Positions 1 through 7,670 of a stretch of 64,000 nucleotides of DNA are shown here, piece after piece. The notes under the pieces were generated by a model. The model searched no databases and had not been told where the DNA came from. It saw only the letters and a program-made list of their open reading frames with translations. The stretch spans positions 1 to 64,000 of the forward strand of contig CAUJEN010000184.1 of NCBI GenBank assembly GCA_963169765.1, in the 5' to 3' direction. Source of the DNA: QWHO01 sp021404945 (lineage in GTDB: Bacteria > Vulcanimicrobiota > Xenobia > Xenobiales > QWHO01). Numbering within the stretch: the first letter of the stretch is position 1; each line of letters opens with the position of its first letter. Position numbers and translations under genes: made by a program.

Positions 1-792
1 GCCCGGTGAGGGGGCAGGGGGAGCCAGTCCCGTGGTGAGCTCTTGCATGATGTCGCGAAAGATCCACGGATTTCCCAGCGCCGCCCGCCCGATCATCACC
101 CCGTCGCAGCCCGTCTCCTCCAGCATCTGCACGGTGAGGGCGGCGCTGGTCACGTCGCCGTTGCCGATGACCGACAGGTCTCCCACCGCCTCCTTGACCT
201 GGCGGATGATGGACCAGTCGGGCAGGCCCGAAAATCCCTGGCTGGCCGTGCGGCCGTGCACCGCGATGGCCTTTACCCCGCACTCGGCAGCGGCGCGCGC
301 GAAGGGCACGGCGGTGATCTCCTCGGGCGTCCAGCCGCTGCGAATCTTGACCGTGACCGGAATCTTGACCGCCCGCACCACCGCTTCCACGACGCTGGCG
401 GCCGTGCACACGTCTCGCAGCAGGACGGCCCCCGCTCCTCCTCTGGCCACCTTGGGCACCCAGCAGCCCATGTTGATGTCCACGATGTCCGCGCCACGCT
501 CCTCCACCATGCGGGCCGCCTCGGCCATCACCGCCGGGTCGCCCCCGAAGAGCTGCACGGCCACCGGACGCTCGGTGGCGTGCCAGTCGAACATGGTGAA
601 GGTGCGCTTGCTCTTGTAGTGGATGGCCATGCTCGAGATCAGCTCGGTGCACACCAGCCCCACCCCGCCCAGCTCGCGCACCAGGCGCCGAAAGGGATGA
701 TTGGTCTGCCCGGCCATGGGGGCCAGGAAGAGCGGAGGATCGATCTTGACCTCGCCGATCAGCATCGGCTGGAGCAGGGTTTGCAGGCTCAC
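1..792 (-). CDS. dus: tRNA-dihydrouridine synthase (Dus), C-terminus cut by window edge
   Basis: Flavoenzyme that reduces uridine to dihydrouridine in tRNA, using FMN and NAD(P)H. The reverse strand reads PPLFLAPMAGQTNHPFR near the N-terminus, then DINMGCWVPKV, which keeps the family's catalytic Cys although the usual Pro after it is Trp. Further on are HGRTASQGFSG and GNGD...GRAALGNPWIF, the phosphate-binding end of the TIM barrel. The frame is open to base 1, so the C-terminal helical domain lies outside. The start is either GTG at 792 or ATG at 765; I chose 792 because the ATG has no ribosome site. Identity is firm, the start is not. Confidence 0.9.
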   Translation of the reverse strand, partial: MSLQTLLQPMLIGEVKIDPPLFLAPMAGQTNHPFRRLVRELGGVGLVCTELISSMAIHYKSKRTFTMFDWHATERPVAVQLFGGDPAVMAEAARMVEERGADIVDINMGCWVPKVARGGAGAVLLRDVCTAASVVEAVVRAVKIPVTVKIRSGWTPEEITAVPFARAAAECGVKAIAVHGRTASQGFSGLPDWSIIRQVKEAVGDLSVIGNGDVTSAALTVQMLEETGCDGVMIGRAALGNPWIFRDIMQELTTGLAPPAPSPG

Positions 793-1010
793 CGGTGGTG
801 AATTCTTCAGCGCGGGGCGGCCGTTCCCTGGATCCAGGCGACGACGACCGCCCGGGCCAGCTCGTTTTCATCGGGAGCTCACAGGCCGGTGAGCAAGACT
901 TACCACGACGGTGAACTGGGCCGACTGAGCTCACCTCCTTCGTGCGATCTCCGGGCGCCCGGCAAGGTCGCTATGAAAGGGTTCACCCTGCCTGGATAGA
1001 AGCATTCTCA

Positions 1011-1583
1011 ATGACGTTGCGGCTTGACGAGGGTAGGCAATGGACTTACGAGGACTATCGAGCCTTACCCGAGGACGGCAAGCGCTATGAGGTCTTGGAT
1101 GGCAAGCTCTACGTGACCCCCGCTCCGAGCCCCTACCATCAGACCCTGTCCGTGCGCCTGCTGGTTCTTTTCTACCCGTTGCAAGCTCAAGGCAAGGGTC
1201 AGATCTTTCACGCTCCCGTGGACGTTCTCATGCCGGGGGCTACCCCCGTGCAGCCCGACCTGGTCTTCTTGACGACCGAGCAGGCCCCCCTGGTCAGCAG
1301 CCGTGCCATCGAGGGGGCGCCCCATCTGGTGGTGGAAATTCTCAGCCGCTCGACTGCCGGGCGTGATCGCACCATCAAGCTCGGCATCTACGCCTCCTGC
1401 GGCGTTGAGCATTACTGGATGCTTGATCCTTTCGCTCGCACCCTGGAGCTGTATCATCTCGCGGACGGGGTCTATCGACTGGAAGTCACTCTCGCTGAGG
1501 GCGACCGCCATGAGTGCCTCAACTTCCCGGGCCTGGTCATCGAGATGACAGCCCTTTTTGACGGCATTCCCGAAATCGATTGA
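1011..1583 (+). CDS. Uma2 family (DUF820) PD-(D/E)XK nuclease-fold protein
   Basis: 190-residue member of the Uma2/DUF820 restriction-endonuclease-like family, common in cyanobacteria, Chloroflexi and Deinococci; its role is usually unknown. Visible PD-(D/E)XK elements are D83 in QPDLVF, E109 in VVEILSRST and K123 in DRTIKLGIYAS, followed by the family signature GVEHYWMLDP. I started at the ATG at 1011 because the family begins a few residues before the WTYEDYRALP segment; the frame is open further upstream to 942. It is a stand-alone gene, convergent with the pentapeptide gene. It could be a remnant of transposon- or toxin-related functions, but no partner is visible. Confidence 0.85.
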   Translation: MTLRLDEGRQWTYEDYRALPEDGKRYEVLDGKLYVTPAPSPYHQTLSVRLLVLFYPLQAQGKGQIFHAPVDVLMPGATPVQPDLVFLTTEQAPLVSSRAIEGAPHLVVEILSRSTAGRDRTIKLGIYASCGVEHYWMLDPFARTLELYHLADGVYRLEVTLAEGDRHECLNFPGLVIEMTALFDGIPEID

Positions 1584-1596
1584 GCCCTCAGCACTC

Positions 1597-2340
1597 CTAC
1601 CGCTGAGACCGCCCTCCCTCCAGGCTCTTGCGGATCGGCTCATCGAGCTGGGCCGCCAGCAGCGCCTTCCGCTCGTAGATCGCCCCCTCCAGCCGCGCCC
1701 CCCGCAGGTCGGCCCCCACCAGCTGGGCGTTGCCGATCTGAGCCTGGCGCAGGTCGGCAACGCGCAGGTTGGCCCCCGATAGATTGGTGCGCGCCAGCAG
1801 GGCCCGGGCCAGGATAGCCCCTTCCAGGCTGGCTCCGCGCAGATCGCACTCGAGCAGGTTGGCCTCGGTCATGTCGGCCCGATCAAAGCGAGCGTCCTGG
1901 CACTGGGCTTCGGACAGATTGGCCTCGCGCAGGTCGGAGCGGCTGAAGTTGGCCCGCCGCAGGTCGGCTCGGGCCAGACTGGCCTCGCGCAGGTCGGCGC
2001 GCTCGAAGTTTGTGCCCAGAGCGATCGCTTCCACCAGAAAGGCCCCCCGCAGGTTGGCCTGGCGCAGATTGGCCGAGGTCAGCCCGATCTGATAGCCTTC
2101 CAGGCCCTGCAACACTGCCTTCTCCAGATCAGTGCCCACCATCAGGGCGTAGCGCAGATCGGCCAGCGGCATCTGGCAACCGGCCATGCGAGCCTGGCTG
2201 AAGTCGAATCCGCGCAGGGGAGGGCCGTAGAGGTGAAAAGGCTCCAACTCGGCCTTGCGCCCTTCGGCCCCCTCGCTCTCCAGCCATTTTCGGTGGGCCA
2301 GAAAGATCTCCCGAATCTCGCTCAGCTGCAGGTTGTTCAA
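1597..2340 (-). CDS. pentapeptide-repeat protein
   Basis: 247 residues. From about residue 45 to 225 the chain is an almost unbroken A(D/N)Lxx pentapeptide array (for example ADLREASLARADLRRANFSR), which folds as a right-handed quadrilateral beta helix. The first 45 residues are a charged helical cap. Family members range from gyrase-protecting DNA mimics to proteins of unknown role; nothing here identifies the target. The ATG overlaps the stop of the upstream HTH gene in an ATGA junction, so the two are co-translated. Confidence 0.9.
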   Translation of the reverse strand: MNNLQLSEIREIFLAHRKWLESEGAEGRKAELEPFHLYGPPLRGFDFSQARMAGCQMPLADLRYALMVGTDLEKAVLQGLEGYQIGLTSANLRQANLRGAFLVEAIALGTNFERADLREASLARADLRRANFSRSDLREANLSEAQCQDARFDRADMTEANLLECDLRGASLEGAILARALLARTNLSGANLRVADLRQAQIGNAQLVGADLRGARLEGAIYERKALLAAQLDEPIRKSLEGGRSQR

Positions 2341-2594
2341 TGGCGCCCGCCGACCAACAGCATGTTACGGTCGGGGTCGACGCAGTAGTTCTCGCACTTG
2401 GCCAGGAAGTCGCCCGAGCTACCGTAACCGGTCAGGTGGGCCAGGACTTCGATGGCCACCACCGGGATCTCGGCCTCCAGGTCTTGCTCCATGCGCTCGA
2501 CCGCAGCGGGGGTGGTCAACAGCGCCACCGCCAGGTCCTGGTGCCGATAGCCGTGCTCTTTGCGGGCTTGCTGAATCCGTTCACCTAAGGTCAT
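2337..2594 (-). CDS. XRE-type helix-turn-helix protein
   Basis: 85 residues beginning MTLGERIQQARKEHGYRHQD, a typical Cro/CI/XRE helix-turn-helix opening, with the second helix region around LLTTPAAVERMEQ. The C-terminal part resembles the short tails after XRE domains (CENYCVDPDRNMLLVGGRH). It is first gene of a two-gene unit with the pentapeptide protein, overlapping by 4 bases. It may autoregulate that unit. No toxin-like partner is recognisable. Confidence 0.7.
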   Translation of the reverse strand: MTLGERIQQARKEHGYRHQDLAVALLTTPAAVERMEQDLEAEIPVVAIEVLAHLTGYGSSGDFLAKCENYCVDPDRNMLLVGGRH

Positions 2595-2634
2595 CTTTCA
2601 GGTCGCTTTGAGGCCCTTCCTCCAGAATCGATCC

Positions 2635-3210
2635 GTGATGATCGGCCTGGTCAGTTCGGCTCCCTCGCTCGCGCGCCTGCCCCTTCAGGCGTCCTCCGAG
2701 CGTTCCCCCGACCGGTTCGTCCCCTCTTCGCCGCCCGAGTTCGTTCCCCCCACGCGAGCCCAGCTGCTCAAGGCGGTGGGCAGCCCCTTCCCGCAGGGGT
2801 GGGTGGGCCGCTGGGTGGGCGAGATGAGCGTCACCGGCGTTCCGGGCACCGACAGGGTGGGCGTGGATCTCGACATCCAGCCCCGCGGGCAGGGCAGGTA
2901 CAGCTGGTCGTTGCGCTACCATGGGCAGCCCGAGCGCCCCTACGAGCTGGTGCCGGTGGATCCGTCCCGAGGCCACTACCTGGTGGATGAGAAGAACGGC
3001 ATCCTGATCGACTCCTACTATCAGGACGGGGTGCTGACGAGCCAGTTCGAGGTGGGCCGCAGCCGGATCACGGCCCGCTATGAGCTCGAGGGCGAACAGC
3101 TCAAGCTGGAGATGCAGTCCTTTGGCAAGGACCCGGTTCGCGAGTCGGCCCACGGAGTCAAGGCCTTCCCCCTGGGCAGCCTTCAGAGGGCAACCTTGAG
3201 GAGACATTGA
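2635..3210 (+). CDS. hypothetical protein with beta-rich C-terminal domain
   Basis: About 191 residues. A low-complexity Pro/Ser N-terminus leads into a beta-rich domain (residues 60-190) with alternating strands such as DRVGVDLDIQP, RYSWSLRYHG and GILIDSYYQDGVLTSQFEVG. This looks like a lipocalin-like or meander barrel, but I do not recognise the family. GTG at 2635 and ATG at 2638 are both possible starts; a TTG at 2608 gives a longer frame. It is divergent from the HTH gene, with about 40 bases between starts. Confidence 0.55.
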   Translation: MMIGLVSSAPSLARLPLQASSERSPDRFVPSSPPEFVPPTRAQLLKAVGSPFPQGWVGRWVGEMSVTGVPGTDRVGVDLDIQPRGQGRYSWSLRYHGQPERPYELVPVDPSRGHYLVDEKNGILIDSYYQDGVLTSQFEVGRSRITARYELEGEQLKLEMQSFGKDPVRESAHGVKAFPLGSLQRATLRRH

Positions 3211-3284
3211 GCAAACCTTGAGGGAACCTTGACCGCCTGGCCAGGCATTAACAATTTACTTAATCTCTGAAGGATCAGCTTTGT

Positions 3285-3290
3285 TAGAAT
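3285..3290 (+). promoter_or_regulatory. -10 element TAGAAT, probable leaderless promoter
   Basis: TAGAAT preceded by TGT (extended -10 form TGnTAGAAT) ends six bases before the ATG at 3297. Transcription would start at or next to the start codon. No Shine-Dalgarno is present. Confidence 0.55.
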
Positions 3291-3296
3291 GAAGCC

Positions 3297-4250
3297 ATGC
3301 TGATCACGCCGACCGTGACCTCCTCTCTTACCGCCCCCTGTCCAGAACCTCCCAGGAATCCCGTCGAGAAAGCCGTCGCCTGGATGGACGACTATACCTC
3401 GGCGCGGGAGTCGACTGCCGGCAACTTCAAGTCGGCCAACTACTTTCAGGCCTTCTTTCAGGGAGGCACGGAAGGTTTCTATTTAATGGGTCCGGCCGGC
3501 GTGGTGGCCGGGGCGGGCTCGGCCCTGACCGGCTCGTTCGTGCAGAACAAGACCGGTAGCCAGGTGCTCGGCGTCATCTGCGGCACCGCCGTGGGAGCCG
3601 CGCTGGGAACGGCCGTGGGCGCCATGAGCGGCCAGCCGCTGGTCAATGCCGGCGTGCTGGGTGGGCTGCTGGGTGGCTTCCAGACCATCCGCTCGGACGG
3701 TCGCTCGGAGATCCGTGACGCCGGCGGCAACGCCACCATGATCTCCGCCTTCTTCATCGACGGCCCGGCCAAGGTGGCCGGAGGCATCGGCGCCGCCGCC
3801 GGAGCACGCTGCGAGAAGGGCTGGCAGCGCGCCCTCATCGGCGCCGGCGTGGGGGCCGCCACGGGAGCGGGCCTGGCCGCCATCGGCTTCGCCCCCACCA
3901 CCGTTCCCATGGCCGCCCTGGGCGCCGGCCTTGCAGGCGCCGTGGGGCCGTTCTTCGGACCGCGCTTCTCCCAGTTCTTCCGCAACCTGGCCGAGGACTC
4001 GGGCAAGGGCATGGAGTGGGTTGGAATTCGTACCGGCCTTGCTCGCGGCCCCATCGACGAGAAGTACCGCAACGCCATGGGCGCGGTGCCCGCTGCCTTC
4101 ATCAAGGAGGGCCTGCGCGGCTTCATGTATTCCGACGGCGGGCTGTCCGGCTTCGTCATCGGCGGGGCGATGGAGTCGGTGCAGCAAGCCCACATCATGT
4201 TCTTCAGCGACAAAGAGCAGAAAAAGGAAGAGTGCGCCCTTCCTAAATAG
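3297..4250 (+). CDS. glycine-zipper-rich membrane-associated hypothetical protein
   Basis: 317 residues. From residue 60 to 230 it is dominated by Gly/Ala-rich hydrophobic stretches (for example VLGVICGTAVGAALGTAVGA) typical of glycine-zipper helices that pack in or on membranes. No catalytic motif is seen. The C-terminal 90 residues are less hydrophobic and end in a Lys/Glu tail. The start is fixed by the -10-like TAGAAT six bases upstream. It shares composition with the protein at 20488-21264, but I see no clear sequence homology. Function unknown. Confidence 0.6.
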   Translation: MLITPTVTSSLTAPCPEPPRNPVEKAVAWMDDYTSARESTAGNFKSANYFQAFFQGGTEGFYLMGPAGVVAGAGSALTGSFVQNKTGSQVLGVICGTAVGAALGTAVGAMSGQPLVNAGVLGGLLGGFQTIRSDGRSEIRDAGGNATMISAFFIDGPAKVAGGIGAAAGARCEKGWQRALIGAGVGAATGAGLAAIGFAPTTVPMAALGAGLAGAVGPFFGPRFSQFFRNLAEDSGKGMEWVGIRTGLARGPIDEKYRNAMGAVPAAFIKEGLRGFMYSDGGLSGFVIGGAMESVQQAHIMFFSDKEQKKEECALPK

Positions 4251-4323
4251 TTTTCTCCCCTCCTGAACTTTCTGACGGGTGGGATCCTCTATCGGGTAGC
4301 CTGAACAAAAGGAGCCCCGATGG

Positions 4324-4506
4324 ATGCGATCCATGTTCTTTCTTTTCCTGATCCTGGCCCTGCTCTGCCTGCCGGTCCTGGCCGGCGCGTGTGAGCGTTG
4401 CTCGGGCTCGGGCAAGTGCTGGACCTGCTCGGGCACGGGACGCGACTGCAGCATGTGCAACGCCACCGGTAAATGCTATTTCTGCAGCGGCAAAGGAAAT
4501 CTCTGA
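4324..4506 (+). CDS. small secreted Cys-rich protein with DnaJ-like CXXC-G-G repeats
   Basis: 60 residues. An N-terminal signal peptide (MRSMFFLFLILALLCLPVLA) is followed by three to four CxxCxGxG-type units: CERCSGSGKC, CWTCSGTGR, CSMCNATGKC, CYFCSGKG. In DnaJ-type zinc fingers such units come in pairs binding zinc; here they form almost the whole mature peptide, which would sit outside the cytoplasm. AAAGGAG about 9 bases before the ATG at 4324 supports this start. Probably a metal-binding or disulfide-rich mini-protein; function unknown. Confidence 0.7.
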   Translation: MRSMFFLFLILALLCLPVLAGACERCSGSGKCWTCSGTGRDCSMCNATGKCYFCSGKGNL

Positions 4507-4515
4507 TCCCTGACC

Positions 4516-4521
4516 TATCAT
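4516..4521 (+). promoter_or_regulatory. -10 element TATCAT, probable leaderless promoter
   Basis: TATCAT ends exactly six bases before the ATG at 4528, with no ribosome-binding site between. This is the same spacing as at 3285, 40276, 42281 and (reverse) 21271. Confidence 0.5.
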
Positions 4522-4527
4522 GACCGC

Positions 4528-5148
4528 ATGATCAGCGTTTTGCTGGTAGACGATCATGAGGTGCTGCGCCAGGGGCTCACCCGGCTGCTCGACAGCGAGC
4601 CTGACCTGAGCGTGGTGGGTCAGGCCGGAACCGGAGAGGAAGCCCTCGAGCTGGTGGGGCGCCTGGCGCCCACCCTGGTGACTCTCGACCTGCACCTGCC
4701 CGGAATCGGGGGGTTGGAGACGGCCGTTCGGTTGCTGGCTGCCCGCCCTGATCAGGGGGTGGTGATCGTCTCCAGCCTGGTGCGCTCCCGCGAAGTGCAG
4801 CTGCTGGTGCGGGCCGGAGTGCGCGGCTACCTGAGCAAGACCGCGCCCGCCCAGGAGATCGTGCGGGCCCTGCGCCAGGTGGGCACGGGCGGCAGCTATT
4901 ACGACTCCCACGCCGCCATGGCCCTGGCCGAGTCGCTGCGCGGGGCCGAGCCGCCCGAGCTCTCGGCCCGCCAGCTCGAGATCCTCCTGATGGCCGCCCG
5001 GGGGCTGCGTAGCAAAGAGATCGCCGACCAGCTGGCCCTCAGCACCAAGACAGTGGAGAAGCACCGCACCGAGATCTTCGCTCGCCTGGGAGTGCGCAAC
5101 CTGGCCGAGGCCCTGGAGGCGGCCCGGCGCTACCAGCTGCTGGCCTGA
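4528..5148 (+). CDS. NarL/FixJ-type response regulator (REC + LuxR HTH)
   Basis: 206 residues. The N-terminal receiver domain has the acidic pair D8/D9, the phospho-acceptor D54 in VTLDLHLPG and the conserved Lys in YLSKTAP. The C-terminal LuxR/GerE helix-turn-helix spans about 147-192 (SARQLEILLMAARGLRSKEI). It is a DNA-binding transcription regulator driven by a sensor kinase. The adjacent reverse-strand hybrid kinase ends inside its last 19 bases and is the obvious candidate partner. The target genes are unknown. Confidence 0.92.
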   Translation: MISVLLVDDHEVLRQGLTRLLDSEPDLSVVGQAGTGEEALELVGRLAPTLVTLDLHLPGIGGLETAVRLLAARPDQGVVIVSSLVRSREVQLLVRAGVRGYLSKTAPAQEIVRALRQVGTGGSYYDSHAAMALAESLRGAEPPELSARQLEILLMAARGLRSKEIADQLALSTKTVEKHRTEIFARLGVRNLAEALEAARRYQLLA

Positions 5149-6272
5149 ACCAGCTCGAGCAGCTCTTCTGGATTGACCGGCTTTTCCAGGTAAGCGTGGG
5201 CCCCGGCCGCCAGGCATGCCTCCCGGGTGCCCGGCACCGTCAACCCCGATACCGCCAGAATGCGACTGTGGGTCATGCGCGGATCGGCGCGCAACAGCCG
5301 GATGGCGTCGAGGCCGCCCAGGCGCGGCATGCGAAGATCCACCAGCAGCACCTCGGGCAGGCTCGAGCGAGCCATCTCCAGCCCCACGATGGCGTCCTCG
5401 GCCTGCTCCACCCGGCAGCCGGCCCGGCGCAGCAGGCCGGAGAAGAAGACCCGATCAACCGGATTGTCGTCGATCACCAGCACCCGCCGGCCTCCCGCGG
5501 GGGCGCCCGGCTCCAGCGTCGTGGGGCGCGGCGAGAGCGGCAGGGCCACGCTGAAGCGGCTTCCCTGGCCGGGCTGGCTCTCCACCGTCACGCTGCCGCC
5601 CGAGAGCTCGGCCAGCCGCTGCACCATCATCAGCCCCAGGCCGGTGCCCGGCTGGCTCTGATCGAGCTGGCCGAAGGGAACGAACAGGCGCGAGAAGTCC
5701 TCGCGGGCGATGCCGGGGCCCTGGTCGGACACGCTGAAGCGCACCGCCTCGCGCTCCCGGTCACGAGCCACCGTCAGGTGGGCTGCCCCGCTGGCCTTGA
5801 GGGCGTTGCTGACCAGGTTGACCAGAATCTGCTTGAGCCGCCCCTCGTCGGCCCAGACTTCCAGCGACTCCTCCACTTCCAGCGTCACCGAGTCGCTGTC
5901 CAATAGCTCCAGCGTCCCCCGGCACAGGTTGGCCACGTTCAGGTGGCGGCACTCCAGACGCAGCTTGCCGGCCTCCAGGCGCGAGAGATCGAGCAGGTCG
6001 TCGATCAATCCCAGCAGGTGGCGCCCACTTTGATAGATAGTCTCCAGCGTGTTGCGCTGGGCCTGGTTGAGCGGTCCCAGGTCTTCTTCCAGCAGTGCCT
6101 CCGACATGCCCAGCACGGTGTGCAGCGGGCTTCGCAGCTCATGGGTGGTGCTGGCCAGAAACTCGCTCTGGGCCCGCAGGGCGCGGGTCAGCTCCTCGCG
6201 GTCGCGCCGCTGCTCCGCCTGCAGGGCCTCGAGGTCTCGGGTCAGCTGCTCGAGTTGGCGCTCTAGATTCAC
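5130..6272 (-). CDS. hybrid sensor histidine kinase without sensor domain (HisKA-HATPase-REC)
   Basis: About 380 residues from a GTG start. A short coiled coil (1-35) leads to HisKA with phospho-His 44 in THELRSP. The HATPase has its N-box in LVSNALKAS and G-boxes in SDQGPGIA and GTGLGL. A C-terminal receiver follows, with DDNPVDR, phospho-Asp in LLVDLRMPRLGG and Lys in YLEKPV. There is no transmembrane or sensory domain, so it is cytoplasmic and probably takes input through a partner. The open frame continues upstream to 7091, but that part is antisense to the next gene. Its 3' end overlaps the NarL regulator by 19 bases, convergent. Confidence 0.85.
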   Translation of the reverse strand: MNLERQLEQLTRDLEALQAEQRRDREELTRALRAQSEFLASTTHELRSPLHTVLGMSEALLEEDLGPLNQAQRNTLETIYQSGRHLLGLIDDLLDLSRLEAGKLRLECRHLNVANLCRGTLELLDSDSVTLEVEESLEVWADEGRLKQILVNLVSNALKASGAAHLTVARDREREAVRFSVSDQGPGIAREDFSRLFVPFGQLDQSQPGTGLGLMMVQRLAELSGGSVTVESQPGQGSRFSVALPLSPRPTTLEPGAPAGGRRVLVIDDNPVDRVFFSGLLRRAGCRVEQAEDAIVGLEMARSSLPEVLLVDLRMPRLGGLDAIRLLRADPRMTHSRILAVSGLTVPGTREACLAAGAHAYLEKPVNPEELLELVQASSW

Positions 6273-6309
6273 GGGAGGGTCTTCGCGAGCCGACAGGAAG
6301 CTCCCCGCA

Positions 6310-7356
6310 ATGGGCCGGCCCACCGTGTTGATCATCGACGACGAGCGGGCCTCGCGCGAGACCCTGCAGATGCAGCTGATGCGCGAGGGGTATCGCATCG
6401 AGCAGGCCGACAGCCCGGCCCGGGGCCTGGAGCGGGCCCTGGAGCTGGCCCCGGACCTGGTGCTGATGGATGTCTGTATGCCGGGCATCACGGGTCTTGA
6501 GCTGTGCCGGCAGTTCAAGGCCGATGCCCGGCTTAAGCGCATTCCGGTCATTCTGGTCACGGCCCTGAACCGGCGCGAGGACCTGGTCAAGGGGCTCGAC
6601 TCGGGAGCCGACGAGTTCGTGAACAAGCCCGTGGCCGGCGCCGAGCTGCGGGCCCGGGCCCGCTCCATGTTGCGCATCAAGAGCCAGCAAGACGAGCTGG
6701 CGGCCGAGATCGAGCGGCGCGAGGAGCTCACTCGCCTGCTGGTGCACGATCTGCGCACTCCGGTGGCCACCATGCGGATGTATCTCGAGCTGCTCCAACG
6801 CGACCCCCGCCCCGAGGACCTGGAGGTGCTGGCCGGCCAGCTGCACCGGGTGGACAGCCTGGTGGACGAGCTGTTGACCACCGCCTGCATGGAGCACGGC
6901 CAGCTGGCCCTGCACCTGGAAGAGACCACTCTGAGCAAGCTGGTGCGCGACCTGGTGGAGTCGCCCTGGATGGCCCCCCACTTCCCCGAGGGCCGGCTGC
7001 TGCTGGACCTGCCCGACCAGGAGCCCGCTGGCCACTGGGATACCCGCCTGCTGGGTCGGGCGCTCGAGAACCTGCTCAGCAACGCCCGCAAGTATGGCGG
7101 GGGGCGGGTCGAGGTGGAGGTGCGCTACGGCGGCCACCTGGCTCGGCTGGAGGTGCGCGACCAGGGCCCCGGCATCCCCGAAGACCAGGTGGGCCGCCTG
7201 TTCGAGAAGTTCTCGGTGGTGGCCGGTGGCGGCCGCCAGCAGCTCGGCCTGGGGCTCTACTTTTGCCGGCTGGTGGCCCGGGCCCATGGGGGGCGCCTGT
7301 TCCATGAGCGCGCCCACCCGCACGGATCCACCTTCGTGCTCGAGTTCCCCCTCTAA
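6310..7356 (+). CDS. receiver-histidine kinase fusion (REC-HisKA-HATPase)
   Basis: 348 residues. An N-terminal receiver (acidic D10/D11, phospho-Asp D54 in LMDVCMPG, Lys in FVNKPV) is joined by a coiled coil to HisKA with His146 in LLVHDLRTP. The HATPase follows (NLLSNARKYGGG, VRDQGPGIPE, LGLGLYFCR). REC-first kinases usually sit mid-pathway in a phosphorelay. It is divergent from the hybrid kinase, the two starts being under 40 bases apart, so both are probably expressed together. The stop codon overlaps the start of a repeated palindromic element. Confidence 0.88.
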   Translation: MGRPTVLIIDDERASRETLQMQLMREGYRIEQADSPARGLERALELAPDLVLMDVCMPGITGLELCRQFKADARLKRIPVILVTALNRREDLVKGLDSGADEFVNKPVAGAELRARARSMLRIKSQQDELAAEIERREELTRLLVHDLRTPVATMRMYLELLQRDPRPEDLEVLAGQLHRVDSLVDELLTTACMEHGQLALHLEETTLSKLVRDLVESPWMAPHFPEGRLLLDLPDQEPAGHWDTRLLGRALENLLSNARKYGGGRVEVEVRYGGHLARLEVRDQGPGIPEDQVGRLFEKFSVVAGGGRQQLGLGLYFCRLVARAHGGRLFHERAHPHGSTFVLEFPL

Positions 7357-7450
7357 ACTTCGTCGCATTGACCGTGCCACGTAACGGGCGGTGAGAAACT
7401 TGTTTCGAACCGCTCCCAAAGTGTTGTGGCACGGGCGATGCGACGAAGTT
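7356..7450. repeat. palindromic repeat element, copy 1 (intact arms)
   Basis: A 95-base imperfect palindrome starting at the TAA stop of the upstream gene. Perfect 13-base terminal arms (AACTTCGTCGCAT and its complement) enclose a second stem (CCGTGCCAC/GTGGCACGG). The core from 7366 to 7441 matches a second copy at 29346-29421 with 6 mismatches over 76 bases. It could be a MITE/REP-like element or a mobile transcription terminator. Confidence 0.8.
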
Positions 7451-7480
7451 CAACCTGTTGAGAATTCATCGCACAGTCTA

Positions 7481-7506
7481 TGCGGGGGAGTATAATCCTC
7501 CCCGCA
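7481..7506 (+). promoter_or_regulatory. GC-rich hairpin with TATAAT in the loop
   Basis: TGCGGGG and CCCCGCA pair around a consensus -10 hexamer TATAAT at 7491-7496. No good -35 is found 16-18 bases upstream. Taken with the palindrome at 7525-7540, it looks like the promoter/operator region of the gene at 7671. Confidence 0.4.
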
Positions 7507-7524
7507 GCGTGAGGCACGCCAATC

Positions 7525-7540
7525 GCGCCTCATGAGGCGC
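7525..7540. promoter_or_regulatory. perfect 16-base palindrome, possible operator
   Basis: GCGCCTCATGAGGCGC reads identically on both strands. It lies about 30 bases downstream of a TATAAT hexamer, a usual place for a repressor site. Confidence 0.35.
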
Positions 7541-7670
7541 ACCCTTGCTGCCTCAAAGCAAGTCCCCGCCGTAGGGTTTACCCTACCGGCCCCCGAGGGA
7601 TTCCCCCCTCCGTCTCCCGGCCCTGACCCTGGTAAGCTGACAAGCGAAGACGGTCGGGGAGGTCGAGAGA

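Larger units (their letters stand above)
7357..7670. other. intergenic region of 314 bases
   Basis: Holds the palindromic repeat (7356-7450), a hairpin with TATAAT in its loop (7481-7506), a perfect 16-base palindrome (7525-7540) and the leader of the gene at 7671, with GGGGAGG before its ATG. I see no further gene. Confidence 0.6.

Noticed and set aside
877..894. GCTCAC/GTGAGC hairpin in the gap before the Uma2 gene
   Set aside because: Only a 6-bp stem with no T-tract and no partner; too weak to call a terminator or operator.
3483..4466. 327-codon reverse frame opposite the glycine-zipper gene
   Set aside because: His/Gly/Ala-rich shadow; the forward frame has promoter and coding character.
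6273..7091. Upstream extension of the reverse-strand hybrid kinase frame
   Set aside because: It is antisense to the REC-kinase gene and is an Arg/Ser-rich shadow without domain structure.
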